Shown: positions 52,256 through 60,734 of the stretch, one piece after another
Layout: every line of letters begins with the position of its first letter
Position numbering within the stretch: position 1 is the first letter of the stretch
Origin: Candidatus Woesearchaeota archaeon
Lineage (GTDB): Archaea > Nanobdellota > Nanobdellia > Woesearchaeales > JAAOYA01
DNA length: 64,000 bases
Assembly (NCBI GenBank): GCA_018221105.1
Contig: JAAOYA010000008.1
Coordinates: forward strand, 1 to 64,000
Direction of reading: 5' to 3'
The notes under the pieces: model-generated
Databases searched by the model: none
Seen by the model: the letters and a program-made list of their open reading frames with translations, nothing else
Told to the model about the DNA's origin: nothing
Position numbers and translations under genes: made by a program

Positions 52256-52543
52256 TTATTGTTTTCCCCTATCTTCATAAGTGAATGGAGTTCTTGTCTT
52301 TAATGCTTTTTCAATCTCTTCTGCTGTCGTACCACTTATAGTAAGCGTTGTTTCATGGAGAAAATAAACAGCGTCAATCCTACCATCAAGTAAACCGTAA
52401 GGTCTTGAGGTATGGCTTTGAAAAGTGCAAAATACACCAAACTTTAGTTCTGGATCAAGCTCTTGAAGAGCTTTTTCTAATTGTGCCGGTTCTACTTGCC
52501 AACCTTCTTTGTCAACAACTTTAAGTCCTATAACGTCAATCAT
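52256..52543 (-). CDS. Unknown 95-aa protein
   Basis: Compact alpha/beta protein: MIDVIGLKVVDKEGWQVEP, a helix with QLEKALQELDPELKFG, then VFCTFQSHTSRPYGLLDGRIDAVYFLHETTLTI. No cysteine cluster or membrane segment. In a run of small same-strand genes (53064 to 51393). Confidence 0.6.
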   Translation of the reverse strand: MIDVIGLKVVDKEGWQVEPAQLEKALQELDPELKFGVFCTFQSHTSRPYGLLDGRIDAVYFLHETTLTISGTTAEEIEKALKTRTPFTYEDRGKQ

Positions 52544-52611
52544 TCAAAACTCAAAATTAAACTTATTTAAAAAAATATTGTTGTCACCAAAAATTTACGA
52601 AAAAACTAGTG

Positions 52612-53064
52612 TTATTGAGTCTCTTGTGTTTTTTGAGAATTTTCTTTTTCGACTCTCATTGTTACGTAGCCCATTGTTAGTGTTCCAACGCTTGTTTCTT
52701 CTATTATTGGAATATTAATGCTTTCATTAATCGCTCTTTCTAAATTATCACTGGCTTGTTGTGCTAGCACGTCAAAATCTTCATCTGATGCTCTACCCGG
52801 AAGAGTTGGTACTTCAGCGCCAAGGTAAGCAAAATATCCCATTGCGTCAGGCATTAACCTAAAAGACTCAGGCATATTCTCAAAAGGATGTGGAAATAAA
52901 TAAAACTCAGTGCCTCCTGGTGACATCCCGACAAGAGCGTCGGCTCCTGGAGCTCCAGCGCATAAAAAGTTAAAGTTTTCCGGTGATAGAACAAGTTCGT
53001 AATGTGGTTTGTGATCAACAAAAGTTCTGTTGACCTTCATGACTGGGTGCATTGTTGTCATCAA
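52612..53064 (-). CDS. Unknown 150-aa protein
   Basis: MMTTMHPVMKVNRTFVDHKP start; ends in acidic/Gln-rich EKENSQKTQETQ. Centre PGADALVGMSPGGTEFYLFPHPFENMPESFRLM is unusual and rich in Pro/Gly/aromatic residues. No family match. No signal peptide. Confidence 0.58.
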   Translation of the reverse strand: MMTTMHPVMKVNRTFVDHKPHYELVLSPENFNFLCAGAPGADALVGMSPGGTEFYLFPHPFENMPESFRLMPDAMGYFAYLGAEVPTLPGRASDEDFDVLAQQASDNLERAINESINIPIIEETSVGTLTMGYVTMRVEKENSQKTQETQ

Positions 53065-53130
53065 CTATGAAAAAAAAACTTATTAATAAATATTCCTAAG
53101 TTTTTTATATAAGTTATTTTAAAGAGTTTT

Positions 53131-53448
53131 ATGGAGTTTGATGGTGATTTAACACTTTTAGAAATATTAGACCGGGGAATATCTATTGGTACAGCAGTGA
53201 CACTTTCTTACACACAATTAATGCTTAAAAAACGAGCTGTTTTTGATGGTCTAAGAACTAAAGAAGAACGTTTAATGGCCTGCCAGGAATTTGATCAAAT
53301 GTACTTTCAATTTGATAAATTAATAGAATCTTACGACGTTGACTCAAATTACCTTCAAAGTACTGGCTTGGCAGAAGTGTTAAGAAAAGCTGAACAATTA
53401 AAAAGTGATGTGCAACTCGAAGAAAAAGCGTTAGGCCCTCCATTCTAG
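53131..53448 (+). CDS. Unknown 105-aa helical protein
   Basis: Mostly helical (MEFDGDLTLLEILDRGISIG; QLMLKKRAVFDGLRTKEERLMACQEFDQM; AEVLRKAEQLKSDVQLEEK). TATA-like TTTTATATAAG lies about 28 bp upstream (53103-53113), so near-leaderless. Divergent from 52612. Not recognised. Confidence 0.6.
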   Translation: MEFDGDLTLLEILDRGISIGTAVTLSYTQLMLKKRAVFDGLRTKEERLMACQEFDQMYFQFDKLIESYDVDSNYLQSTGLAEVLRKAEQLKSDVQLEEKALGPPF

Positions 53449-53547
53449 TCTTTTAAGCTTATTACTTGAAAGCCTACGGCATTTTGAGTTCTTAACGAAA
53501 TTCATCTGTCGACATATTTATATTATAAGAAATCAGCTTATTAGATT

Positions 53548-53973
53548 ATGGAACATCTTGCTATAATGAAAAAGTCATTAGATTATCTTGAAAAAATAAA
53601 ATCTGGAGAAAAAGTAATTGAATCAAGATGGTATAGTTCAAGAATATCTCCTTGGAATAAAATAAGAAAAGGAGATTTTGTATATTTCAAAAATTCAGGA
53701 TGTGCAGTAACTCTCAAATCAAAAGTAAAAAAAGTTATCCAGTATGATGATTTGACTCCAAATAAAATTAAAGTTGTTCTTTCAGAATTTGGTAAGGACA
53801 TTGGAATAAAAGATTTGAAAACTTTTTTTGAAGAAGTTAAATCTAAGCGTTACTGCATTTTGATATTTTTAGAAAACATTAAAGAAATATCTCCTTTTTT
53901 TATAGATAAGATCGGATTTGGTATTATGTCTGCGTGGATTTCTATCGAAAATATTAATCAAATAAAAAGGTAA
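53548..53973 (+). CDS. ASCH-domain protein
   Basis: 141 aa. MKKSLDYLEKIKSGEKVIESRW, RISPWNKIRKGDFVYFKNSG and the following VKKVIQYDDL match the ASCH fold (G-K-xxE-x-R near the start, then GD-x-hydrophobic). ASCH proteins bind RNA or nucleosides; some are N4-acetylcytidine amidohydrolases. Here no catalytic assignment is made. Confidence 0.75.
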   Translation: MEHLAIMKKSLDYLEKIKSGEKVIESRWYSSRISPWNKIRKGDFVYFKNSGCAVTLKSKVKKVIQYDDLTPNKIKVVLSEFGKDIGIKDLKTFFEEVKSKRYCILIFLENIKEISPFFIDKIGFGIMSAWISIENINQIKR

Positions 53974-54017
53974 ATTCCTAAACTCAAAAGCTTGTGGCCA
54001 AGTCTTTTTTTCGATTC

Positions 54018-54542
54018 TCATTTTATCGCCCAATATTTTTCACTGTTTTGTGCTTTTTGATAAGCTTTTTGAAAGCTTTGCTCGTCAAACAATCGACCTG
54101 CAATGCCTACAATGTAAGGTATTGCATCATCATAGCCTTGCATGCTTAACATTTCCGGGTCTACAAATATTCTGCCATCATTTAAGCAAATAGTTCTTGG
54201 ACGGTCCAAAAGAAACAATGGTTCTTCAAGGCTTGTTCCATCATAAGGACTATTTTTTCTTCTTGGTATTACTATTCCTTCACAAAATGGCAGGTAATTA
54301 ACTTTTGTTTCTAAACCATCAACTTCTTGAGTGCTTTCTAAATCATTAAAATTTTCAGTTGTCCAACAAAGATCAAAACTATAAACTCCATCAGTAATAA
54401 CAGCAGTATGTTGTGGAATATCTAAACTGGTAAGTTTGAAAAACATTTGCTTCCAAGGACTAGGATACGATCCCTCAATCACTGTATTAAAAGAAACCTT
54501 TTCTTTTTTAGTTTTTGATGGCAATATTATAAGATCTCCCAT
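54018..54542 (-). CDS. Unknown 174-aa protein
   Basis: Beta-rich: MGDLIILPSKTKKEKVSFNT, SFDLCWTTENFNDLE, YLPFCEGIVIPRRKNSPYDG, then an Asp/Pro-rich part ICLNDGRIFVDPEMLSMQGYDDAIPYIVG. The C-terminus is helical. Two or three cysteines, no clear motif. No family. Confidence 0.6.
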   Translation of the reverse strand: MGDLIILPSKTKKEKVSFNTVIEGSYPSPWKQMFFKLTSLDIPQHTAVITDGVYSFDLCWTTENFNDLESTQEVDGLETKVNYLPFCEGIVIPRRKNSPYDGTSLEEPLFLLDRPRTICLNDGRIFVDPEMLSMQGYDDAIPYIVGIAGRLFDEQSFQKAYQKAQNSEKYWAIK

Positions 54543-54572
54543 GAATATTATAATAAAAACTTATTTAAAAAA

Positions 54573-54929
54573 TTAATCGTTTCTGAAGAATTCTCGTAAC
54601 ACTTTTTTTGCTCTGGTATAAAATGATTCTGGTTGCACCGGCAAGGGTTCTGGTTTTGTGAATGTTTGATCGCTCTCAACAGTTGGCATTTGATAATGGT
54701 AAGCTGGTGGTTGTTCAAGCATTCTTAAAGGGTCAAAAACTCTGATATCATCGCCTGATATGTGAAAAAGTGATGGTATTCTAGAATTATAAAATAGTGC
54801 TGGGTTATCATGACCCTCTTCACTGGCCTCTTCTAATGCACTTAATGGGTCTTTACCATGACTCACTACAAGTCCATTAGCAAGTGCTACAAACTCATCA
54901 ATGCATTCATTAGCAATAGTTTTTACCAT
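54573..54929 (-). CDS. Unknown 118-aa protein
   Basis: MVKTIANECIDEFVALANGLVVSHGKDP is helical, followed by LSALEEASEEG. The rest is Pro/aromatic-rich (PLRMLEQPPAYHYQMPTVES, EPLPVQPESFYTRAKKVLREFF). No domain recognised. TATA box before the start is plausible (about 54950). Confidence 0.58.
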   Translation of the reverse strand: MVKTIANECIDEFVALANGLVVSHGKDPLSALEEASEEGHDNPALFYNSRIPSLFHISGDDIRVFDPLRMLEQPPAYHYQMPTVESDQTFTKPEPLPVQPESFYTRAKKVLREFFRND

Positions 54930-54997
54930 ACAAAGAGTGTATTAAAGGTTTATTATAAAACTAGCCCTTTTTTATACTTTTAACATATTATTTTATT

Positions 54998-55654
54998 ATG
55001 AAAATATTATTAATTGTTGGTGTTGTTCTTTTATCTTTTGTTCTGCTAGGGTTTGCTGGTTTTGCTCCGTGCTCTCAAATCTTTGGCCAGGTAACGAGCA
55101 AAGTAATAACAACAGAGAAAACTGTTTTTTTAACATTTGATGATGGGCCAAGCCAAAACACACTAGAAGTATTAGAAATATTAAAAAAACATAATGTTAG
55201 CGCAACATTTTTTCTAATAGGACAAAACGCTTTAGAAAACCCTACAATTACAAAACAAATAGTCGCTCAAACCCACTCCATAGGTGTTCACTCTATGACA
55301 CACCCATACTTATTCAATAATAATCACGGCGAATTGTCAAACGCTAAAACAATTATAGAAAACATAACAAATCAAAAAGTAGCATTGTTCAGACCACCTT
55401 ACGGTTTTAGAACACCAACCACTATAAAAACAGCAAAAAACCTAAACATGACAGTCATCACGTGGACTATTTTCCCACGCGATTACAAAAATTCAAAAGA
55501 TGTTATAATAAAAACAGTGTTGGACAATTTAGGGCCAGGAGCAATAATAGTACTCCATGATCACACTGGCAACAGAAATAATACTTTAGAAGCACTGCCA
55601 ATAATAATAGAACAATCAAGAATTCAAGGTTACCAGTTTAAAGTGTTAAACTAA
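54998..55654 (+). CDS. Membrane-anchored NodB-type polysaccharide deacetylase
   Basis: 218 aa. An N-terminal hydrophobic stretch (about residues 1-25) anchors or exports it. NodB motifs: TFDDGPS (motif 1), GVHSMTHPYL (metal-binding His pair), RPPYGFRTP (motif 3), a Trp in TVITWTIFPRD and IVLHDH (motif 5). It removes acetyl groups from N- or O-acetylated glycans such as GlcNAc polymers, outside the cell. May act on its own or a partner organism's surface glycan. Confidence 0.92.
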   Translation: MKILLIVGVVLLSFVLLGFAGFAPCSQIFGQVTSKVITTEKTVFLTFDDGPSQNTLEVLEILKKHNVSATFFLIGQNALENPTITKQIVAQTHSIGVHSMTHPYLFNNNHGELSNAKTIIENITNQKVALFRPPYGFRTPTTIKTAKNLNMTVITWTIFPRDYKNSKDVIIKTVLDNLGPGAIIVLHDHTGNRNNTLEALPIIIEQSRIQGYQFKVLN

Positions 55655-55656
55655 TG

Positions 55657-55962
55657 TTATGCTGCTACTTCTCGCAATTCAATGTCAAGAATTTGCGCAA
55701 TTTGTTGAATCGTCAAACTCATTGCTTTAACAGTATCTAACATGTGTTTTGGATTAATACTTTTTTCCACATATTCTCTTAAATTTTTAGTGCCATCAAT
55801 AATATTTTTTAGTTTTTTTGCAACATCACCTTTACTGCCATGCTTGTCTAATAATTGTTTGCAAGCAACTCTTATTTGATCAGACATGTTCAGGATATCA
55901 GTGGTTTGTCCCCGGTATATCAAATCTGTTGTAGCGTGTACCATTTGGTTTAAACTGTTCAT
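55657..55962 (-). CDS. Unknown 101-aa helical protein
   Basis: Start ATG 55962 is favoured because GAGGT (55971-55975) lies 8 nt upstream; an earlier ATG at 55977 overlaps that site. All-helical (MNSLNQMVHATTDLIYRGQT; MSDQIRVACKQLLDKHGSKG; KHMLDTVKAMSLTIQQIAQIL). Not recognised. Convergent with the deacetylase, 2 bp apart. Confidence 0.6.
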   Translation of the reverse strand: MNSLNQMVHATTDLIYRGQTTDILNMSDQIRVACKQLLDKHGSKGDVAKKLKNIIDGTKNLREYVEKSINPKHMLDTVKAMSLTIQQIAQILDIELREVAA

Positions 55963-56049
55963 TTTAAAATACCTCAATAAGTTTTATACTATTAAACATT
56001 TATAATTTTTTGTAAAAACTTTATAAACTACAAGTTCTGTCAAACAATA

Positions 56050-56478
56050 ATGGATGACTTTGAAAAAAAGTATGGTTTTGTAGAAGACAAAAAAAGAAAA
56101 GCTTTTCATCGTGGGCGAATAATGTTTGTCATCAAAGACAATCGATTGTTTATTGCCCCAAAGGGTGTTGCATACTCTCACGCAGTGTGGTTTGAGCGCG
56201 AAGATTGGATGAAATTTAACGATGACAGTTTTATGAATGAAAACGTTCGCGGCCGTGTTGACCCACAAGGCAACATTGGATTCTATGTAGGCTACGATTT
56301 TAGCGTAACAGAAAAAGCAGAAAAAACCTTTTTTAAACATTTGAAAGAAATAGTAACAAAACTTAACGTTCAACCAACTGCCTTAGTGTATGGTGGACTA
56401 AAAAAAATTAGTGATGATAGCTTAGGACCTGCAAAAAATTATGGCACTGTAAAAGAATTATTAAAAAATGTTGACTAA
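56050..56478 (+). CDS. Unknown protein coupled to an AlkD-like gene
   Basis: 142 aa; MDDFEKKYGFVEDKKRKAFH, RGRIMFVIKDNRLFIAPKGV, EREDWMKFNDDSFMNENVRG, then a C-terminal helix. Ends 11 bp inside the AlkD-like gene. May partner it; no family recognised. Confidence 0.62.
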   Translation: MDDFEKKYGFVEDKKRKAFHRGRIMFVIKDNRLFIAPKGVAYSHAVWFEREDWMKFNDDSFMNENVRGRVDPQGNIGFYVGYDFSVTEKAEKTFFKHLKEIVTKLNVQPTALVYGGLKKISDDSLGPAKNYGTVKELLKNVD

Positions 56479-57163
56479 ACTAAAAAAAGATTTAGTAAAA
56501 GCTTCTAGTAAAGAAAAAGCAATAGTCCTACAACGCTTTTTCAAAACAGGACCAGGACAGTACGGTGAAGGAGACGTGTTTTTAGGTGTTGTAGTTCCAG
56601 ACCAACGCAAAATAGCACAACAATACGTTAGCCTATCATTTAATAATATTCAAGAATTGTTAAACAGCAAGTTTCACGAGCACCGCCTAACAGGATTATT
56701 AATACTGACATATCAGTATGAAAAAGCGACTGAAAAAGAACAAAAACAGATTTACGAATTTTACTTGAAAAACACTAAAGCAATAAATAATTGGGACTTA
56801 GTTGACGTCACAACCCCTAAAATTGTTGGCGCGTACTTAATAGACAAAGATAAGTCAATATTGTACAAACTTGTAAAAAGCAAAGATTTGTGGGAGCGAA
56901 GAATTAGCATTCTTGCAACTCACTGGTTCATTCGCAACAATCAATTCAATGACACAATAAAGATTAGCGAATTATTACTAACTGATTCTCATGACTTAAT
57001 ACAGAAAGCTGTTGGTTGGATGCTGCGAGAAGTCGGAAAACGAGACGAAAACACTTTAATTAAATTCTTAAACACTCATTATAAAATAATGCCAAGAACA
57101 ATGCTACGCTATTCAATAGAAAGATTAAACAAAAAACAGAAAGCTTTTTTTATGAAAAAATAA
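56468..57163 (+). CDS. AlkD-like DNA alkylation repair protein (HEAT-like)
   Basis: 231 aa. KTGPGQYGEGDVFLGVVVPDQRKIAQQY, EHRLTGLLILTYQYEKA, NNWDLVDVTTPKIVGAYL, ERRISILATHWFIRN and KAVGWMLREVGKRD are signatures of AlkD-type glycosylases, which excise bulky or cationic alkylated bases by an all-helical solenoid. The catalytic Asp/Trp positions (WDLVD, KAVGWMLRE) are kept. Overlaps the preceding gene. Confidence 0.9.
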   Translation: MLTKLKKDLVKASSKEKAIVLQRFFKTGPGQYGEGDVFLGVVVPDQRKIAQQYVSLSFNNIQELLNSKFHEHRLTGLLILTYQYEKATEKEQKQIYEFYLKNTKAINNWDLVDVTTPKIVGAYLIDKDKSILYKLVKSKDLWERRISILATHWFIRNNQFNDTIKISELLLTDSHDLIQKAVGWMLREVGKRDENTLIKFLNTHYKIMPRTMLRYSIERLNKKQKAFFMKK

Positions 57164-57166
57164 TGA

Positions 57167-57586
57167 TTATTTTTTATCATGTCTATAAAATGGCATTCTA
57201 TTCTTAATACTTGGTAGGTAAACGTGAAATGGAACAGTACCGCGTAATAACCCGTCAAAAAAACGTTCTAATATACTAAAATATTCTTCTACATTTTCTG
57301 ATTCTAGATTTGTTAGAAAACTTTCAAAAAGTGTTTTTGAAGCTCTCTCAACAGTACTTTTGGCACATAATGCTTCTAGCATCCAATCGTCAACACTACT
57401 AACAGTTGCATAGGAAGCTTTAATATTTGGTAAACAGTACCTATGGCTTTCTCTAATGTAACCTAAATCTTCGAGTTGTGTAATGGCTTCTATCCTGTCA
57501 GTTGCAGTAGCAACTAATAAATTTTTAAAACCATCAACGCCAAACTCATTATTTACACTATCAACTATTTTTCCAGCTTGTGACAT
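57167..57586 (-). CDS. Unknown 139-aa protein
   Basis: Helical N-terminal part with AITQLEDLGYIRESHRYCLP, resembling a winged-helix end (T.LE..GYI..), then a helical stretch and basic C-terminus (IKNRMPFYRHDKK). May be a small regulator; weak evidence. Convergent with the AlkD-like gene, 3 bp apart. Confidence 0.6.
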   Translation of the reverse strand: MSQAGKIVDSVNNEFGVDGFKNLLVATATDRIEAITQLEDLGYIRESHRYCLPNIKASYATVSSVDDWMLEALCAKSTVERASKTLFESFLTNLESENVEEYFSILERFFDGLLRGTVPFHVYLPSIKNRMPFYRHDKK

Positions 57587-57617
57587 TGAAAATTGGAAAG
57601 AAAATGTATATAAAAAA

Positions 57618-58499
57618 TTATGTTTTGATTTGTAGTCCTTCTATCAGTCCTTGTTTGCTGTTGAACCCGCTTAATAGGTTGAAGACTGTTGGTTGTCTTT
57701 TGTACTCGTAAGTTGTCACAGTGATGTTTAACGTGTCTTCTATTACTTGCAGTACTTCTTGTTGATTGCCTAAAACGTCCACTAGGCCTAGTTCTTTTGC
57801 TTTAGAACCTAAATAAATTCTACCATCAGCCAGTCTATCAACTTGTACGAATGATAAATTCCTATTGGTAGCGACTTCTGCTACAAAATAATCGCGCATT
57901 TCATCAAGTGTTTTCTCTAAGTATAGTCTTTCTGCTGGTGTTAATTCTTTAAATGGTGTGCCCATGTCTTTGAACTCTCCTGAGACAAGTCTTTGATAAG
58001 AAACATTGTACTCTTCTAAAAACTCTGAAAAGTCTAAGTATGAGCCAATGACTCCGATGCTTCCAGTAATTGACAAAGGGCTTGCTACTATAACGTCTGC
58101 TGAGGAGGCTACCCAGTATCCGCCGCTGGCGCCGACTTCTCGAATCCACGCGACTGTTAACTTGTCACTTTTTGCAATTGCGCGAGCAATCTCTTCACTA
58201 GCAACCGCTGTGCCGCCAGGACTATTAATTTTTAGAATAATCGCTTCGACTTTAGGGTTCTCATTAGCATCATTTAAGAATTTTAGGACTTCATCAGCAC
58301 TGCCAACTGATAGTCCTTGACCGTCAGAGATGACTCCCTCTATTGGTATTATTGCTGTGTTGCCAGTCTCGCCCCAAATGCTTTCAATAGTTGACGCGAT
58401 AAACATTGCAAATATTGATAGTATTATCAAAAATATTATTGTAAAGCGTAGCGGCCTGATTGTTTGAGGTTTTAATATTATGTTTTGTTTTTTAACCAT
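57618..58499 (-). CDS. sppA: Signal peptide peptidase SppA
   Basis: 293 aa from ATG 58499, which overlaps the RDD stop; ATG 58511 is possible. One N-terminal membrane helix, then the ClpP-like serine protease: AIIPIEGVI, ILKINSPGGTA, REVGASGGYWVASS (nucleophile Ser) and VSGEFKDMGTPFKELT (catalytic Lys). It degrades leftover signal peptides in the membrane. A stand-alone 67K-type half-length form. Coupled to an RDD protein. Confidence 0.92.
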   Translation of the reverse strand: MVKKQNIILKPQTIRPLRFTIIFLIILSIFAMFIASTIESIWGETGNTAIIPIEGVISDGQGLSVGSADEVLKFLNDANENPKVEAIILKINSPGGTAVASEEIARAIAKSDKLTVAWIREVGASGGYWVASSADVIVASPLSITGSIGVIGSYLDFSEFLEEYNVSYQRLVSGEFKDMGTPFKELTPAERLYLEKTLDEMRDYFVAEVATNRNLSFVQVDRLADGRIYLGSKAKELGLVDVLGNQQEVLQVIEDTLNITVTTYEYKRQPTVFNLLSGFNSKQGLIEGLQIKT

Positions 58500-58977
58500 T
58501 AACGTCACCAATATCTAAATTGTCAAAAATTTTTATTTCTTTGTCAACATGTAATAATCGTGTTTTGGATAATATGTTTGATAATGTCTTATTTTTTAAA
58601 ACTATCGCGATTGGATCAATAAACCATAGTATTATGAAAGGAAATATTGGTATTAAAAAAAGGTTTGCCATAACACACGATAAAAAACCGTTGTGCTCTT
58701 GTACTGTTTTGGTTATCATTTTTCCTGGTGTTTGCCCTAAATAATATTCTAATATTGTAAAGTATAAAAAGAAAAATAAGAACAGTACCAAGCTGACAAA
58801 CTGTATTTTAAAAGTTGCCAGTGACTCTTGTGTTATTACCATCATGCGCGATGGTGCAAGGCTTTCAAATAAACTGCTAAAGGGCACTCCTACAACAAAC
58901 CATAATATTATCATGTCAATAATAAACGCTGATAAACGTCGCATTGGCGTTGCCTCAAAAACTAGTCTTTTAGCCAT
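58492..58977 (-). CDS. RDD-family membrane protein
   Basis: 161 aa. RRLSAFIIDMIILWFVVG (RxxxxxxD family motif), a middle membrane stretch and GQTPGKMITKT, the second RDD motif. Four membrane segments by eye. RDD proteins are putative ion or small-molecule transporters. Coupled to sppA by 8 bp overlap. Confidence 0.85.
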   Translation of the reverse strand: MAKRLVFEATPMRRLSAFIIDMIILWFVVGVPFSSLFESLAPSRMMVITQESLATFKIQFVSLVLFLFFFLYFTILEYYLGQTPGKMITKTVQEHNGFLSCVMANLFLIPIFPFIILWFIDPIAIVLKNKTLSNILSKTRLLHVDKEIKIFDNLDIGDVNG

Positions 58978-59033
58978 TATTTTCTAAAAGTGTTTTAATT
59001 ATTTTTATAGTTAATTGTTAGTTGCGGGAATAG

Positions 59034-59044
59034 TTTTATAAATA
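59034..59044 (+). promoter_or_regulatory. TATA box of the aIF1A gene
   Basis: TTTTATAAATA, centred 28 bp before ATG 59067, giving a leaderless mRNA and excluding the upstream TTG 59055. Confidence 0.65.
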
Positions 59045-59066
59045 CTCGGCGGTTTTGCACGTTTTG

Positions 59067-59411
59067 ATGAAGAAAAAGCCACAACCACAATTGAGTGCTG
59101 AAGAGCAAGCAGCAATGCTGCGCCGCACTCGCATTCCTAAAGAACCTGAGAGTTTTGGTGTTATTGACCAACGTCTTGGCGGTAATCGCATGAGAGTTCG
59201 CTGTTTAGATGGCAAAACACGCATTTGTCGTATTCCAGGAAGATTAAAGCGCAGGTTGTGGGTTCGAGAAGGCGATATTGTTATAGTGGAGCCTTGGGAG
59301 TATGGCGGTGACGCAAAAGGCGATATTGTGTTCAAATATCGCCCTATACAAGTTGATTATTTAAGAAAAAAGGGTCTTTTAAAGCAACTTGACGACTTCG
59401 AAGAATTCTAA
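59067..59411 (+). CDS. eif1A: Archaeal translation initiation factor aIF1A
   Basis: 114 aa from ATG 59067. OB-fold: ESFGVIDQRLGGNRMRVRCL, DGKTRICRIPGRLKRRLWVREGDIVIVEPWE and the D-K-G-DIV-F segment. Near-universal length and sequence; binds the A-site of the small subunit and aids start selection. The acidic C-terminus (DDFEEF) is normal. Confidence 0.97.
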   Translation: MKKKPQPQLSAEEQAAMLRRTRIPKEPESFGVIDQRLGGNRMRVRCLDGKTRICRIPGRLKRRLWVREGDIVIVEPWEYGGDAKGDIVFKYRPIQVDYLRKKGLLKQLDDFEEF

Positions 59412-59465
59412 ATTCACCACTATAAAATAGAAACATTTTTATATAGTTTTTCTTGACATCACGTC

Positions 59466-60140
59466 ATGAAGCGCGAAATCACAACAAAAATTTCTATGCT
59501 AGCAAGCCTAATACTAATTTTAGTGCTACTATCAAAACTAAACAATTTCGACTTCATAATACAAGCAGTGCTACTAACAGGACTAATAGTATTAAGTTCT
59601 TTAGCACTAGCACTCGACAAAAGCAAAGAACAAACAATAATGCAAACACTATTTTTTAGTGCGGTAATCGCCAACAGCAACTACTTTTACTTCAAAAACC
59701 CAACACTACTAGTACCACTACTAACACTAATAGCATCAATAGGACTAGTAATAACACTAACAGAAAAGAAAAAAAGTTTAGTGCTGCCACCACAGCTGCC
59801 AGAACTGCCAGAAAACCTAGAAGTAGAAACAACAATCACAGAACCAGCATACATTGTTGAAAACTACAAACCATCAAAACTACAAGTTTACAACGCAAGA
59901 AAAAAAACAGCAAAGAAAACTGTTAAAAGAAAAGCTACTAAGAAAAAAGTTGTTAAGAAAACCGTTAGCAAAACTTACAAACCAGGAAAATACGTAGCGT
60001 CCACTGGCTCTAATGTTTATCATTCTCCAAAATGTTATTGGGCAAAAAAAATAGTAAAACAGCGCAGAACATGGTTTGACACAGAAGCACAAGCACAAAG
60101 ACATGGTTTTAAAAAACACAGTTGCCTAAAAAAGAAATAA
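59466..60140 (+). CDS. Membrane protein with Ada-like zinc-binding C-terminal domain
   Basis: 224 aa. Four short hydrophobic segments (about residues 8-105), a Pro/Glu linker, a Lys-rich stretch (KKTAKKTVKRKATKKK) and a C-terminal KYVASTGSNVYHSPKCYWAKKI...FDTEAQAQRHGFKKHSCLK. The last part resembles Ada metal-binding domains (N.YH.P.C.WA...I...F....A...G....C). Binding of DNA or a metal near the membrane is suggested; role unknown. Confidence 0.78.
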   Translation: MKREITTKISMLASLILILVLLSKLNNFDFIIQAVLLTGLIVLSSLALALDKSKEQTIMQTLFFSAVIANSNYFYFKNPTLLVPLLTLIASIGLVITLTEKKKSLVLPPQLPELPENLEVETTITEPAYIVENYKPSKLQVYNARKKTAKKTVKRKATKKKVVKKTVSKTYKPGKYVASTGSNVYHSPKCYWAKKIVKQRRTWFDTEAQAQRHGFKKHSCLKKK

Positions 60141-60141
60141 A

Positions 60142-60729
60142 ATGTTAACGCGCAAAGAAAAAAGACTTCTAAAAGAAAGCACAGCTGCTTGTAAAATGGC
60201 CGCTCTTTGTTATGACAATAATCCAGAATTATCAGCAGAATTAATGGGAGAAGCTAACAGAGCAGCCAATACTATTAGAGCACAAGTCAGAGGTGAACCT
60301 ACAGCAATTCAATCTCACCAAAATCATTTAGAAGAACGCACAAGACTACAACAACCTTACGCATCAAAAAATCATTCAATGTTAGAAGAAGCTAGTATGT
60401 CAGAGCAAAAAGCAATATTTGCAAAAATGAGAAAGCAATTAGGCCTTTACAATCCAGCAATGAATGCACCCTTAGGACATGTATACACAACAATTGTTGA
60501 AGAGTTAGGCATTGAAGATCCTTGCATTGACAATTTCATAGAAGAATTATTACTAGAATTTGAAAATATAGGAGAAAGAACATCCATGGTAAAAGATCCT
60601 AAAGAAAGTATTTCTTTCAGTTCTCTTTGTTATCCTTTAACTAATTGGTTGAGAAAAAGAGAAGAATTCAAAACAATTAGTGATAAAGCCTTTAAAAAAA
60701 TAGAAGCTCAAGCAAAAGGCCATTACTAA
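60142..60729 (+). CDS. Unknown 195-aa protein
   Basis: All-helical. MLTRKEKRLLKESTAACKMA, then NNPELSAELMGEANRAANTI; a central segment KAIFAKMRKQLGLYNPAMNA and an acidic VVEELGIEDPCIDNFIEELL-like region. Starts 1 bp after the preceding stop. No family recognised. Confidence 0.65.
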   Translation: MLTRKEKRLLKESTAACKMAALCYDNNPELSAELMGEANRAANTIRAQVRGEPTAIQSHQNHLEERTRLQQPYASKNHSMLEEASMSEQKAIFAKMRKQLGLYNPAMNAPLGHVYTTIVEELGIEDPCIDNFIEELLLEFENIGERTSMVKDPKESISFSSLCYPLTNWLRKREEFKTISDKAFKKIEAQAKGHY

Positions 60730-60734
60730 ATGAA

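Noticed and set aside
56005-56373. Minus-strand aromatic-rich frame over 56050-56478
   Set aside because: Shadow of the plus-strand gene, which has proper coding character and couples to the AlkD-like gene.
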